Origin: VAZQ01 sp963785745
Lineage (GTDB): Bacteria > Pseudomonadota > Alphaproteobacteria > Rhizobiales > Xanthobacteraceae
DNA length: 64,000 nt
Reading direction: 5' to 3'
Assembly: GCA_963785745.1 (NCBI GenBank)
Contig: CAWAWR010000029.1
Span: 248,001-312,000, forward strand
The position numbers and the translations under genes are program-made. A model generated the notes under the pieces. It saw nothing but the letters and a program-made list of their open reading frames with translations. It was not told where the DNA came from and did not search any database. Each line of letters begins with the position of its first letter. Positions within the stretch are counted from its first letter, which is position 1. Below, piece after piece: positions 1-8,749 of the stretch.

Positions 1-120
1 ACGCTTTCGGTCGAAGGATTGGAGAAGCGTGTTTGGGCCGGCAAACATCCCGACGATCCCTTGCGGATGAAAGCGCGCCCGATCCCCGACGACGTAATCG
101 CGAAGTTCAAGAATGCCTGA
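1..120 (+). CDS. C-terminal end of an unidentified protein (partial)
   Basis: An open frame runs in from the left edge and ends at TGA 118-120, giving the last 39 residues of a protein. It is rich in charged residues and proline, with a segment HPDDPLRMKARPIPDDVI and no membrane segment. I do not recognise the family from so short a tail. It lies 61 bp before the molybdenum hydroxylase genes on the same strand, so it may belong to the same catabolic block. Confidence 0.6.
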   Translation, partial: TLSVEGLEKRVWAGKHPDDPLRMKARPIPDDVIAKFKNA

Positions 121-181
121 CGATACGGTCTTGCATCGGCATGCTGCGCACCCAAATTGAACGCAGTGCCGATTGTTGGTA

Positions 182-676
182 ATGGAACGCCACATGGCAC
201 GTCTCGTCGAATACGTCCTTAATGGCCGGCCGCGAGTTGACGCGGTGCCGGACAATGTGCTGCTGCTGGACTATTTGCGGGAGACGATCGGCCTCACCGG
301 AACAAAAACGGGATGCGACGGCGGCGAGTGCGGCGCCTGCACGGTGCTGGTTGACGACAAGCCGCGTCTTTCCTGCCTCACGCTCGCCGCGACCGTCGCG
401 GGCCGGCGTGTCGAGACCGTGGAATTGCTCGGCAGCGATGGGCGCCTTTCCGCAGTGCAGCGCGGCTTCCACGAAAAGCTCGGCTCGCAATGCGGCTACT
501 GCACGCCGGGATTCATCATGGCGTCGGTCGGCCTGCTGCGCCGGAATCCGCAACCCAGCGATGACGACATCCGCGCGGCGCTCGGCTCGAACATCTGCCG
601 CTGCACCGGCTACGTGAAGATCATCGAGGCGGTGAGATACGCGGCGTCGCTCGGTCCGCAAGGCGTCGCGCCATGA
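182..676 (+). CDS. hcrC: 4-hydroxybenzoyl-CoA reductase-type [2Fe-2S] subunit (gamma)
   Basis: Small iron-sulfur subunit of a xanthine-oxidase-family molybdenum hydroxylase. It carries two [2Fe-2S] clusters that pass electrons between the molybdenum and FAD subunits. An N-terminal plant-type ferredoxin domain has the CDGGECGAC motif with a later Cys, and a C-terminal helical domain has CGYC and CRCTGY. At about 164 aa it matches the family. Its wording (VPDNVLLLDYLRET, GCDGGECGACTVLVDD) is very close to HcrC of Thauera as I remember it. The start is ambiguous: TTG 173, ATG 182 or ATG 194, none with a strong ribosome site. It overlaps the next gene by 4 bp (ATGA), so the three subunits are probably translated together. 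Confidence 0.9.
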   Translation: MERHMARLVEYVLNGRPRVDAVPDNVLLLDYLRETIGLTGTKTGCDGGECGACTVLVDDKPRLSCLTLAATVAGRRVETVELLGSDGRLSAVQRGFHEKLGSQCGYCTPGFIMASVGLLRRNPQPSDDDIRAALGSNICRCTGYVKIIEAVRYAASLGPQGVAP

Positions 677-3003
677 ACGAAGTGGTGCCCGCGCACAATA
701 TCGGCGACTACGTGCCGCTGGTGGACGGCCCGGAAAAGGTGTCCGGACGCGCCAAATACACCGCCGACCTTGCGGTCGAGCCGGGCACGCTCGCCGGCCG
801 CATCTATCGCAGCCCCTACGCTCATGCCGAGATCATCGACGTCGATGTGTCGGAGGCGCTGAAGCTGCCCGGCGTGAAAGCGATCGTCACCGGCGCGGAA
901 TGCGACAAGACCTTCGGCGTCCTGCCGATCGCCCGCTCCGAGCATCCGCTTGCGCGCGACAAGGTGCGCTATCGCGGCGAGCCGGTCGCCGCAGTCGCCG
1001 CGGTCGATGACGCCACCGCCAAGGCGGCGCTCGCGCTCATCAAGATGACCGTGAAGGAGCTGCCGGCCTATTTCACGTCGGCCGACGCGCTCGCGCCGGG
1101 CGCCGTGCCGCTGCACGCCAGGAAGCCTGGCAATCTCGAGCGCGACGTGTTTTTCGAGCTCGGCAGTGTCGAGCAGGCGTTCGCCGACGCCGATCTCGTG
1201 CGCGAGGCGACCTACAATTGCGCCGAGGTCTGCCAGAACCAGATGGAGATGCACGCCGCGGTCGCGAGCTACGACGCCGAGCGCGACCGCATGACGGTTC
1301 ATGCCTCCACGCAGGTCCCCTACTACGTCCACCTGATGCTCTCGCAGATCCTCGCCATGGACATGTCGAAGATCCGCGTGGTGAAGCCGCACGTCGGCGG
1401 CGGTTTCGGCTGCCGCACCGAGACGCTCAATGTCGAGCTGATCGCGGCGCTCTTGGCGCGCAAGGCCAAAGGCAGCGTCCGGCTCGTGATCAACCGCGAG
1501 GAGACCTTCATCACCCATCGCGGACGGCCGGAGACCGACATCAAGCTCAAGATCGGGCTGAAGAAGGACGGCAGGATCTCGGGCGTCGAATGCGAATGCA
1601 TCCAGCGTGGCGGTGCGCATTCCGGCTATGGCGTGGTGACGATCCTCTATTCGGGATCGATGCTCTACGCCATCTACGACCTCAAGAACGTCAAATATAT
1701 CGGCAAGCGCGTGCTCACCAACACGCCGCCCTGCGGGGCGTTTCGCGGCCACGGCACCGTGGACGTGCGCTTTGCGTTCGAGAGCCTCATCGACCAGATG
1801 GCTACCGAGCTTGGGCTCGACCCGCTGGCGGTGCGGCGCGCGAACTATCTGCCGGCGCCCGGCGCGAAGCCGACCTTCACCGACAACGACCTGATGGTGG
1901 CGAGCTACGGCCTGCCGGAATGCATCGACTGGGTCGAACGCGAGAGCGGCTGGCATCAACGCAAGGGCAAGCTGCCGAAGGGCAAGGGTTTGGGCTTCGC
2001 ATGCTCCCACTACATCTCGGGCGCGTCGAAGCCGGTGAACTGGACCGGCGAGCCGCACGCCACCGTGAAGATCAAACTCGACTTCGACGGCTCGGTGGTG
2101 GTGCTCTCGGGCGCGGCCGATATCGGCCAGGGCTCGTCCACCATCCTGGTGCAGACGGTCGCCGAGGTGCTGGGGCTCGATCTGTCGCGCGTGCGCGTCG
2201 TCACCGGCGACAGCGAAGTGGTGCCGAAGGACAATGGCTCCTATTCGTCGCGCGTGACGTTCATGGTCGGCAATGCCGCGATCGAAGCCGCACGCAATCT
2301 CAAGAACGTGCTGGTCGCCGCCGCCGCGCGCAAGCTCGAGACCCGGCCCGAGGACATCGAATGCCTGGGCGAGCTCTATCGCGCCGGCGCGCAGGACAAA
2401 GGCCTCACATTCAATGAGGTGGTGGTGGAGGCGCTGAAGGACACCGGCACCATCACCGTCACCGGCAACTACTCGACCATCCCGGACTTGCACGGCGGCA
2501 ACAAGTATCGCGGCTCGGCCATCGGCGGCACCATGGGCTACAGCTATTCGGCGCAGGTGGTGGAGGTCACCGTCGACGACGAGACCGGCGTGGTCACCGT
2601 CGACAAGGTCTGGGTCGCGCACGACTGCGGCAAGGCGCTCAACCGGCTCAGCGTCGAGGGGCAGGTGCAGGGCTCGGTCTGGATGGGCATGGGCCAGGCC
2701 ATGAGCGAGGAAACCGGCTATCACGACGGCCTGCTGGTCACCGGCAACATGCTCGACTACCGCGTGCCGACCATCCAGGACTCGCCGCCGATCGAAGTGG
2801 GCATCGTCGAGAGCAACGATCCGCACGGGCCGTTCGGCGCCAAAGAGGCCGGTGAAGGTTCGCTCGCCGCGTTCCTCCCGGCGCTGACCAACGCCATCGC
2901 CGACGCGGTGGGCGTGCGCTTCAACGACCTGCCGGTAACGCCCGACCGGGTGTTCGCGGCGATCGAGAAGCAGCGCCGCGCCAAAGGAAACGGGCACGGC
3001 TGA
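673..3003 (+). CDS. hcrA: 4-hydroxybenzoyl-CoA reductase-type molybdopterin subunit (alpha)
   Basis: Large catalytic subunit (776 aa, normal for the family) that binds the molybdenum-molybdopterin cytosine dinucleotide cofactor. In the 4-hydroxybenzoyl-CoA reductase family it removes the phenolic hydroxyl from the aromatic ring. Visible motifs are the N-terminal hammerhead domain (residues about 15-125), the cofactor-binding GGGFGCR region near 240, AFRGHG near 360, GAADIGQGSSTI near 480 and the conserved Glu of GAKEAGEGS near 725. There is no signal peptide, so it is cytoplasmic. It overlaps hcrC by 4 bp and touches hcrB (TGATG). The true substrate may be another hydroxyaroyl-CoA, because no CoA ligase is visible in the window. 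Confidence 0.87.
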   Translation: MNEVVPAHNIGDYVPLVDGPEKVSGRAKYTADLAVEPGTLAGRIYRSPYAHAEIIDVDVSEALKLPGVKAIVTGAECDKTFGVLPIARSEHPLARDKVRYRGEPVAAVAAVDDATAKAALALIKMTVKELPAYFTSADALAPGAVPLHARKPGNLERDVFFELGSVEQAFADADLVREATYNCAEVCQNQMEMHAAVASYDAERDRMTVHASTQVPYYVHLMLSQILAMDMSKIRVVKPHVGGGFGCRTETLNVELIAALLARKAKGSVRLVINREETFITHRGRPETDIKLKIGLKKDGRISGVECECIQRGGAHSGYGVVTILYSGSMLYAIYDLKNVKYIGKRVLTNTPPCGAFRGHGTVDVRFAFESLIDQMATELGLDPLAVRRANYLPAPGAKPTFTDNDLMVASYGLPECIDWVERESGWHQRKGKLPKGKGLGFACSHYISGASKPVNWTGEPHATVKIKLDFDGSVVVLSGAADIGQGSSTILVQTVAEVLGLDLSRVRVVTGDSEVVPKDNGSYSSRVTFMVGNAAIEAARNLKNVLVAAAARKLETRPEDIECLGELYRAGAQDKGLTFNEVVVEALKDTGTITVTGNYSTIPDLHGGNKYRGSAIGGTMGYSYSAQVVEVTVDDETGVVTVDKVWVAHDCGKALNRLSVEGQVQGSVWMGMGQAMSEETGYHDGLLVTGNMLDYRVPTIQDSPPIEVGIVESNDPHGPFGAKEAGEGSLAAFLPALTNAIADAVGVRFNDLPVTPDRVFAAIEKQRRAKGNGHG

Positions 3004-4025
3004 TGGACGCGCTGCCGAATTTTTCGCTGGTTAATGCGTCGACGCTCGACGACGTGGTCAAGGCGCGCGCCGCCCACAGCGACAGCAAGCTGGTCGGCGG
3101 CGGCACCGACCTGGTGGTCAACATCCGGCGCGGCATCGTCGCGCCGCCGGTGCTGATCGACGTCACCGCCGTCAAGGAGCTGCGCGCCATCAAGGCCGAC
3201 GCGCAGTCGATCGAGATCGGCGCGTCGGTCACGCTGGAAGAGCTCGCCGAACACCCCGACGTGATGCGCCACTATCCCGTGGTGGCGGAGGCCGCCGGTT
3301 CCATCGCCGGGCCGACCCACCGCGCGATGGGCACGGTCGGCGGCAACCTCTGCCTCGACACCCGCTGCATCTATTACAATCAGAGCGACTGGTGGCGCGG
3401 CGCGGTCCATCATTGCCTCAAGACCACCGGGGAGGTGTGCCACGTCGCACCCAAGAGCCGCGGCGTGTGCTTCGCGACGTTCTCCGGCGATCTCGCGCCG
3501 GCATTGCTGACGCTCGGCGCAGAGGTCGACATCGCAGGCCCGGCGGGACGCCGCACCCTGCCGCTCGCCCGGCTCTACATCGGCTTCGCCCGGCAGGATC
3601 AGCCGGTGACCGAGACGCTCGGCGACGGCAAGCACTTCCTGTCGCTGCGCCCCGGCGAGTTCGTCACCGCGGTGCGCGCCAGGAACACCCCTGCCCTGCG
3701 CTCCGGTTATGACAAGATCCGCATCCGCCGCTCGATCGAATATCCGGTTTGCGGCGTGGCGGTAGCAATGCGTCGCGACGGCGATACGCTGGCCGAGCTG
3801 CGCGTCGCGTTCACCGGCACCAATCCACGGCCGGTCTTGCTCGAAGGCGCCGACCGCCTCTGCGGCGGCCCCCTCGATGCGCGCGTGTTCAAGGGGCTCG
3901 ACGATCTGGTGCGCGACCAGATCATGGCGATGAAAACCACATTCACGCCGGGCCACTACCGCCGCCGGGTCGCCGGCGTACTGGCGCGGCGGCTGGTGCA
4001 ACGATTGTGGGATACCGCCGCCTGA
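3003..4025 (+). CDS. hcrB: 4-hydroxybenzoyl-CoA reductase-type FAD subunit with extra cysteine insert (beta)
   Basis: FAD-binding subunit (340 aa) of the molybdenum hydroxylase, which feeds electrons to the small subunit. FAD contacts are VGGGTDL (31-37) and TVGGNLCLDTRC (111-122). The diagnostic feature is an insert with Cys122, Cys138, Cys146 and Cys156 (RCIYYNQS, HHCLK, EVCHVAP, GVCFAT). In 4-hydroxybenzoyl-CoA reductase such an insert binds an additional [4Fe-4S] cluster; ordinary xanthine or CO dehydrogenase FAD subunits lack it. This is the best argument for the Hcr assignment over a generic aldehyde or xanthine dehydrogenase. The start codon ATG 3003 shares a base with the hcrA stop. 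Confidence 0.9.
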   Translation: MDALPNFSLVNASTLDDVVKARAAHSDSKLVGGGTDLVVNIRRGIVAPPVLIDVTAVKELRAIKADAQSIEIGASVTLEELAEHPDVMRHYPVVAEAAGSIAGPTHRAMGTVGGNLCLDTRCIYYNQSDWWRGAVHHCLKTTGEVCHVAPKSRGVCFATFSGDLAPALLTLGAEVDIAGPAGRRTLPLARLYIGFARQDQPVTETLGDGKHFLSLRPGEFVTAVRARNTPALRSGYDKIRIRRSIEYPVCGVAVAMRRDGDTLAELRVAFTGTNPRPVLLEGADRLCGGPLDARVFKGLDDLVRDQIMAMKTTFTPGHYRRRVAGVLARRLVQRLWDTAA

Positions 4026-4062
4026 GCTACGGTTACTGTCTCAAGGACAGGGAACCGACGCC

Positions 4063-5430
4063 GTGAGCAAAAGAACCGATAAAATGAAGGTCGGAATGTT
4101 CATCCGACCGTCCGGCCACCACATCGCATCGTGGCGCCATCCCGAGGGGCACGCCGACGCCGGCGAAAATTTCGCCCGCATGATCGAAATCGCGCAGACC
4201 GCCGAACGCGGGCTGCTCGACATGGTGTTCTGCGCCGATACCCATTCGGTGTTCACCGCGCACGAGCAGGGCCTGCACCGGCTGCACTATGTCTCATGGA
4301 TTGAGCCGTTCACGATGCTCGCGGCGCTCGCGAGCCACACCAAGAACATCGGCCTCGTCTGCACTGCCTCGACCAGCTTCGAGCAGCCCTACACGGTGGC
4401 GCGCAAGTTTGCCTCGCTCGATCTGGTGAGCGGTGGACGCTCCGGCTGGAACATGGTCACGTCGGGCAATGCCACCGAAGCGCTCAATTTCAGCAACGAA
4501 CCGCATAAGCCGAAGGACGAACGCTACAGGCGCGGCAAGGAATTCGTCGAGGTCGTGCAGGCGCTGTGGGACTCGTGGGACGCGGACGCGTTTGTTCGCG
4601 ACAAGGAAGCTTGCCTGTTCTTCGATCCGGAGAAGATGCACACCCTCAATCATCACGGCGAGTTCTTCGACGTGCGCGGCCCGCTCAATGTGCCGCGCTC
4701 GCCGCAGGGCCAGCCGGTGCTGGTGCAGGCCGGCGCTTCCGACGACGGCCGCGAACTCGCCGCGCAGACGGCGGAGGTCGTGTTCACCGCGCATGCGGGC
4801 ATTGATCGCGCCAAGGCGTTCTATGCCGATCTCAAGGGCCGGATGGCGCGCTACGGACGCAATCCCGATCACCTCAAGATCATGCCCGGCCTGTCGATCA
4901 CCGTCGGCAGGACCCATGCAGAAGCCGTCGAAAAGCAAGAGCGATTGGACGAGCTGCTGCATCCTGACGTCGGCGTTTCGCTGCTGTCGACCCGCATGGG
5001 CCATGACCTGACCGGCTTCCCGCTCGACGGGCCGTTGCCGGAGCTTCCGCCCAACAAGGTGATCGGCAGCCGATCCGACGACGCGATCGCGATGGCGCGC
5101 AGCAAGAACATGACCATCCGCCAGCTATACCAATGGTTCGCGCGCCAGCGTGGCCACGCCGGCTTTGTCGGGACGCCGACCGAAGTCGCCGATCAGATGG
5201 AGCAGTGGTTCAACGAAGGCGCCTGCGACGGCTTCAATTTCCTCGCGCCGGTATTCCCGATCGGACTCAACGACTTTGTCGACATGGTCGTGCCGGAGTT
5301 GCAGCGCCGCGGACTCTACCGCACGGCCTACGAGGGCCCGACGCTGCGCGATATCCTCGAATTGCCGAAACCGCAAAGCCGCTACGCGCGCGGTTCTGCC
5401 ATGCGGGACAAGGCGACCGCCAACGCGTGA
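4063..5430 (+). CDS. NtaA/SnaA/DszA-family FMN-dependent monooxygenase
   Basis: Class C two-component flavin monooxygenase of the bacterial luciferase fold (455 aa). It uses FMNH2 supplied by a separate reductase to oxygenate a xenobiotic or sulfur/nitrogen compound. Family marks are the start KVGMFIRPSGHHIASWRHP, the strand LDMVFCADTHSVF, SGGRSGWNMVTS near residue 127, and a C-terminal stretch GACDGFNFLAP. The start is GTG 4063 after a purine-rich stretch; ATG 4084 is an alternative. It follows hcrB by 37 bp and could share its transcript. The specific substrate cannot be read from the sequence, and no flavin reductase is seen nearby. Confidence 0.85.
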   Translation: MSKRTDKMKVGMFIRPSGHHIASWRHPEGHADAGENFARMIEIAQTAERGLLDMVFCADTHSVFTAHEQGLHRLHYVSWIEPFTMLAALASHTKNIGLVCTASTSFEQPYTVARKFASLDLVSGGRSGWNMVTSGNATEALNFSNEPHKPKDERYRRGKEFVEVVQALWDSWDADAFVRDKEACLFFDPEKMHTLNHHGEFFDVRGPLNVPRSPQGQPVLVQAGASDDGRELAAQTAEVVFTAHAGIDRAKAFYADLKGRMARYGRNPDHLKIMPGLSITVGRTHAEAVEKQERLDELLHPDVGVSLLSTRMGHDLTGFPLDGPLPELPPNKVIGSRSDDAIAMARSKNMTIRQLYQWFARQRGHAGFVGTPTEVADQMEQWFNEGACDGFNFLAPVFPIGLNDFVDMVVPELQRRGLYRTAYEGPTLRDILELPKPQSRYARGSAMRDKATANA

Positions 5431-5512
5431 TCGGGTTGGGCGCGCTCGAATTCGACAAGCGCCCTGGCTCTCTGCTTAAACATCAGCCGGCAACAATGAA
5501 GAGCCGGAACCG

Positions 5513-6304
5513 GTGCAAGAACACACTCCGCAAGACATTCACCAGATCGGGCCGTCGGACGAGCTGAAGCTTGAGATCGTGCGGCGCGGCAAGGGCCCGC
5601 CGCTCCTCCTGCTTCCCGGTGAAGACGCGCTGGAGGCCGGCGCGCCGTTCCTCGACGAGCTGGCCAAGTCCTACGAGGTCATCATCCCATCGCCGCCGGG
5701 ATTTGGTCACTCGACCCGGCCGGACTGGGTCACCGGGCCCGACGACATCGCCTATATGGTGCTCGATATCGTCGACAAGCTCGGCCTGAAGAACACTCCC
5801 GTCGTAGGCTTCTCGTTCGGCGGCTGGATCGCCGCCGAGATCGCGACCAAGGACGACGGCTTCATCTCGAAGCTGGTGCTGGTCGATCCCTACGGCATCA
5901 AGACCGGCAAGCCGACCGAACGCGACATCCAGGACGTCTGGCTGCTCAGCCCCGACGAAGTGATGGCGCTGAAGTGGCACGACACCGCCAAGGGGCAGCG
6001 CGACTTCAAGGCGATGCCGGAGGACACGCTGACAGTGGTCGCGCGCGACCGCGAGACCTTCGCCCGCTTCGGCTGGGAGCCCTATTTGCACAATCCCAAG
6101 CTCAAGCACCGCCTGCACCGCATCAAGGTGCCGACGCTGCTGATCTGGGGCGAGAACGACGGCATCGTCACGCCCAAATACGGCGAGGCCTATCGCAAGC
6201 TGATCCCGGATGCGCGGCTGACCGTGATCCCGCAGGCCGGCCATTTGCCGCATATCGAGCAGCCGCAGGCGTTTCTCGCTGAGTTGCGGAAGTTTCTGGG
6301 GTAG
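5513..6304 (+). CDS. alpha/beta-fold hydrolase
   Basis: Cytoplasmic alpha/beta hydrolase of 263 aa. The nucleophile elbow is GFSFGG (Ser near residue 101), the acid is probably Asp in WGENDGIV near 217, and the catalytic His is in AGHLPHIEQP near 246. The oxyanion region follows strand LLLLPG near the N terminus. The start is GTG 5513. It sits between two luciferase-like monooxygenases, so it may hydrolyse an ester, lactone or ring-cleavage product made by them. That role is inferred from position only. Confidence 0.82.
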   Translation: MQEHTPQDIHQIGPSDELKLEIVRRGKGPPLLLLPGEDALEAGAPFLDELAKSYEVIIPSPPGFGHSTRPDWVTGPDDIAYMVLDIVDKLGLKNTPVVGFSFGGWIAAEIATKDDGFISKLVLVDPYGIKTGKPTERDIQDVWLLSPDEVMALKWHDTAKGQRDFKAMPEDTLTVVARDRETFARFGWEPYLHNPKLKHRLHRIKVPTLLIWGENDGIVTPKYGEAYRKLIPDARLTVIPQAGHLPHIEQPQAFLAELRKFLG

Positions 6305-6329
6305 GATCGGTTCCGGAGGACGACCTTAC

Positions 6330-7512
6330 ATGCGTGCCTGGCACTTCACCGAAATGCCCTATCCGGACATTCCGCCGTTCGACCAGTTGAAGAATACGCG
6401 GGTGACGATCCCGAACCGGCTGTTCGATCCGAAGCGCGGCGCCGATCTCTACAACCGCTATCTCGACGAGCACTGCATCGCCGACGAGCTCGGCCTCGAC
6501 ATCATGCTCAACGAGCACCATTCCTCCGCGAGCTGCATCGATTCCTGCGTGCCGCTGCCGGCCGCGATCCTGGCCCGCCAGACCCGGAACGCGCGCATCC
6601 TGATCCTCGGCAATCCGGTCGCCAACCGCGGCGAGCCCGTGCGCATCGCGGAAGAGATGGCGATGATCGACTGCATTTCGCGTGGCCGGCTCGATGTCGG
6701 CTTCGTGCGCGGCGTGCCGACCGAGATCAATCCCGCTAACTCAAATCCGACGTTGACCAACGAGCGGCTTGTGGGAGGGCATCGACCTCGCAATGCGCGC
6801 GTGGACGACGCATGACGGGCCGTTCAACTACGAAGGCCGCTTCTGGCACAAGCGCGCGGTCAACATCTGGCCGCGCCCCTACCAGCAGCCACACCCGCCG
6901 GTCTGGATCACCGGCTCGAGCGACCGCGAGAACGTGCGCAAGGTCGCGCAGCACGGCTTCACCTTCGCGACCTTCCTGCAGCCTTACGAGAACACGCGCA
7001 GCCTGTTCGACGAATACCGCAAGCACTACGTCGACGCCGGCGTGCCGCACCAGGGCGGCACGGCGTTCCTGCCGCTGGTCTACACCGCCGATTCCGATAG
7101 CGAGGCGGAAAAGGGCGCGCAAGAATTGCTCTGGTACATCCGCTCCAACAAGACCGAGCCACAGTTCAAGAACCCGCCCGGCTATGCCTCGATCGCGCTC
7201 AACGTCCAGGCGCTGCAGGGCAAGTTCGGCGGCCGCACCGAGGCGGTGCGCGCGCAGGGCCTCGACTACATGATGGAGCAAGGCATTCTCGTCGCCGGCA
7301 CGCCCGACAAGGTCGCGGCGCGCATCCGAAAATTCTACGACCAGGTCGGCGGCTTCGATCACCTGATGATGATGCAGCAGGCCGGGCACCTTGATCACAA
7401 GCGCACGGTCCGCAGCATGACCTTGTTCGCCAAGGAGGTTTATCCGCGGATCAAGGATCTGCCGCCGACGGTGGCGTCAAAGGCAGCCGCGGAGCCCGCG
7501 CTGGCGAAGTAA
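6330..7512 (+). pseudogene. luciferase-like (LLM class) flavin-dependent oxidoreductase, frameshifted
   Basis: A good ribosome site (GGAGG) precedes ATG 6330. The N-terminal half reads as a luciferase-like monooxygenase (LDEHCIADELGLDIMLNEHH, NPVANRGEPVRIAEEMAMID, GRLDVGFVRGVP) up to NPTLTNERL near 6770. The rest of the protein (WEGIDLAMRAWTTHDGPF to 7512) continues in the next frame. Removing one G at about 6771 restores ERL-WEGIDLA, as in intact relatives, and gives a protein of about 393 aa. The remainder is well conserved, so this is either a sequencing indel or a very recent inactivation. Family knowledge suggests an FMN-dependent monooxygenase or dehydrogenase of the same pathway as its neighbours. 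Confidence 0.82.
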
Positions 7513-7596
7513 GATAAGGCGCCCGCAGAGGCGCTCGACCGGCCAACTCGCCGGCCAAGGTGAAGACAACGAGGAACGCTCGAGGAGGACGCGCCG

Positions 7597-8628
7597 ATGT
7601 CCAGCAACCGCATTGTCATGCCGCGCCGCAGCTTTGTCGGCGGTCTTGCCGCGTCCGCCGGGCTCGCCGCGGTCGCGCCGTTCAACGGCGCATCCGCGCA
7701 GAGCTATCCGAACCGCAGGATGAGCGTCATCATCCCCACTGGCCAGGGTGGCGGCGCCGAACGCATCGCGCGACCGTTCGACATGGCCTGGGGACCGATG
7801 CTGAAGACCCAGTTCGAGTACACCTTCCATCCCGGCGCCTCGGGTCAGATCGGTTACGAATTGTTCGTCAAGCGCCGACCGCGCGACGGGCACAATCTGC
7901 TGTTTGGCAACATGGGCGCGGAGATGCTCATGTATGCGCTGCAGAAGCCCGACTACAATTTCCCGCGCGATTACATCTATTTCTCGCAGGTCGAGATCGA
8001 CGACAGTTGCATCTATGTGAACCGCGAATCGCCATACAAGACCATCCAGGATGTGGTCGCGGCGGCAAAGAAGCGGATGCTCAACGTCGCTGTCAGCCGG
8101 CTGCCGACCCAGACCTCGATCGCCGCACTTGCTCTCGGCGAAGCCACCGGTGCGCGCTTCAACCTCATCCCCTATGGCGGTGGCAACCCGACCTATATCG
8201 CCGTGCTCAATGGCGAAGTCGACATCGGAGCGAGCCCGATGGTCGGCGTGATGACGCTGATCGAGAAGTTCAAGGTCCTGGGCGTGTTCAATCGCAAGCA
8301 GAACGTCTACGCGGATCTCACCGACAATGCGCCGACCATCAATTCGGTCTTCGGCATCGACGTTCCGGACCTCTTCACCTCGCGTGCCTGGGGCGTTCAC
8401 ACCGAATGGGCCGACAAGAACCCGGAGCTGTTCGCCATGCTGGAGCGGACCTCGCGCGAGGCGCACGCCTCGGAAGTGTTCCGCGAAGGCTACCGCAAGA
8501 CCGGCGCCACCGACCGCAACCTGGTCTACGGCGACCGCAAGACCTGCACGGAATTCGCGCTCCGCACCTTCGAACTGGCGCAGCGCTACGAGAAATTGCT
8601 CACCGCCAAGCGCGGCAAGGGCGGCTGA
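7597..8628 (+). CDS. TctC/Bug-type tripartite tricarboxylate transporter solute-binding protein
   Basis: Periplasmic binding protein of 343 aa. Its N terminus has a twin-arginine-like signal (PRRSFVGGLAASAGLAAVAP, cleavage near SAQS). The mature part starts YPNRRMSVIIPTGQGGGAERIAR, the Bug-family opening, followed by LIPYGGGNPTYIAVLNGEVDIG, equivalent to the usual pocket loop. The GGGAERIAR loop differs from the common GGxxD pattern. Ribosome site GAGGAGG lies upstream of ATG 7597. No TctA/TctB membrane subunits are in the window, as is common for these orphan binding proteins. It is a close paralogue of the next gene. Confidence 0.85.
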   Translation: MSSNRIVMPRRSFVGGLAASAGLAAVAPFNGASAQSYPNRRMSVIIPTGQGGGAERIARPFDMAWGPMLKTQFEYTFHPGASGQIGYELFVKRRPRDGHNLLFGNMGAEMLMYALQKPDYNFPRDYIYFSQVEIDDSCIYVNRESPYKTIQDVVAAAKKRMLNVAVSRLPTQTSIAALALGEATGARFNLIPYGGGNPTYIAVLNGEVDIGASPMVGVMTLIEKFKVLGVFNRKQNVYADLTDNAPTINSVFGIDVPDLFTSRAWGVHTEWADKNPELFAMLERTSREAHASEVFREGYRKTGATDRNLVYGDRKTCTEFALRTFELAQRYEKLLTAKRGKGG

Positions 8629-8749
8629 GCCCTGTTGCCGCAGTAGCGTAACCGCGCTTTTTAGCCCCTGCCCCCTGTGGCAAGATGGCTCATGATTCCG
8701 GCGCTGCCGGCCCCCATCTCTGCCAGGAATGCTCCAAGGAGAAGCACAA

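Noticed and set aside
610..2997. 795-codon open frame on the minus strand opposite hcrA
   Set aside because: Low-complexity His/Arg/Asp-rich translation typical of antisense frames in GC-rich genes; hcrA on the other strand has clear family motifs.
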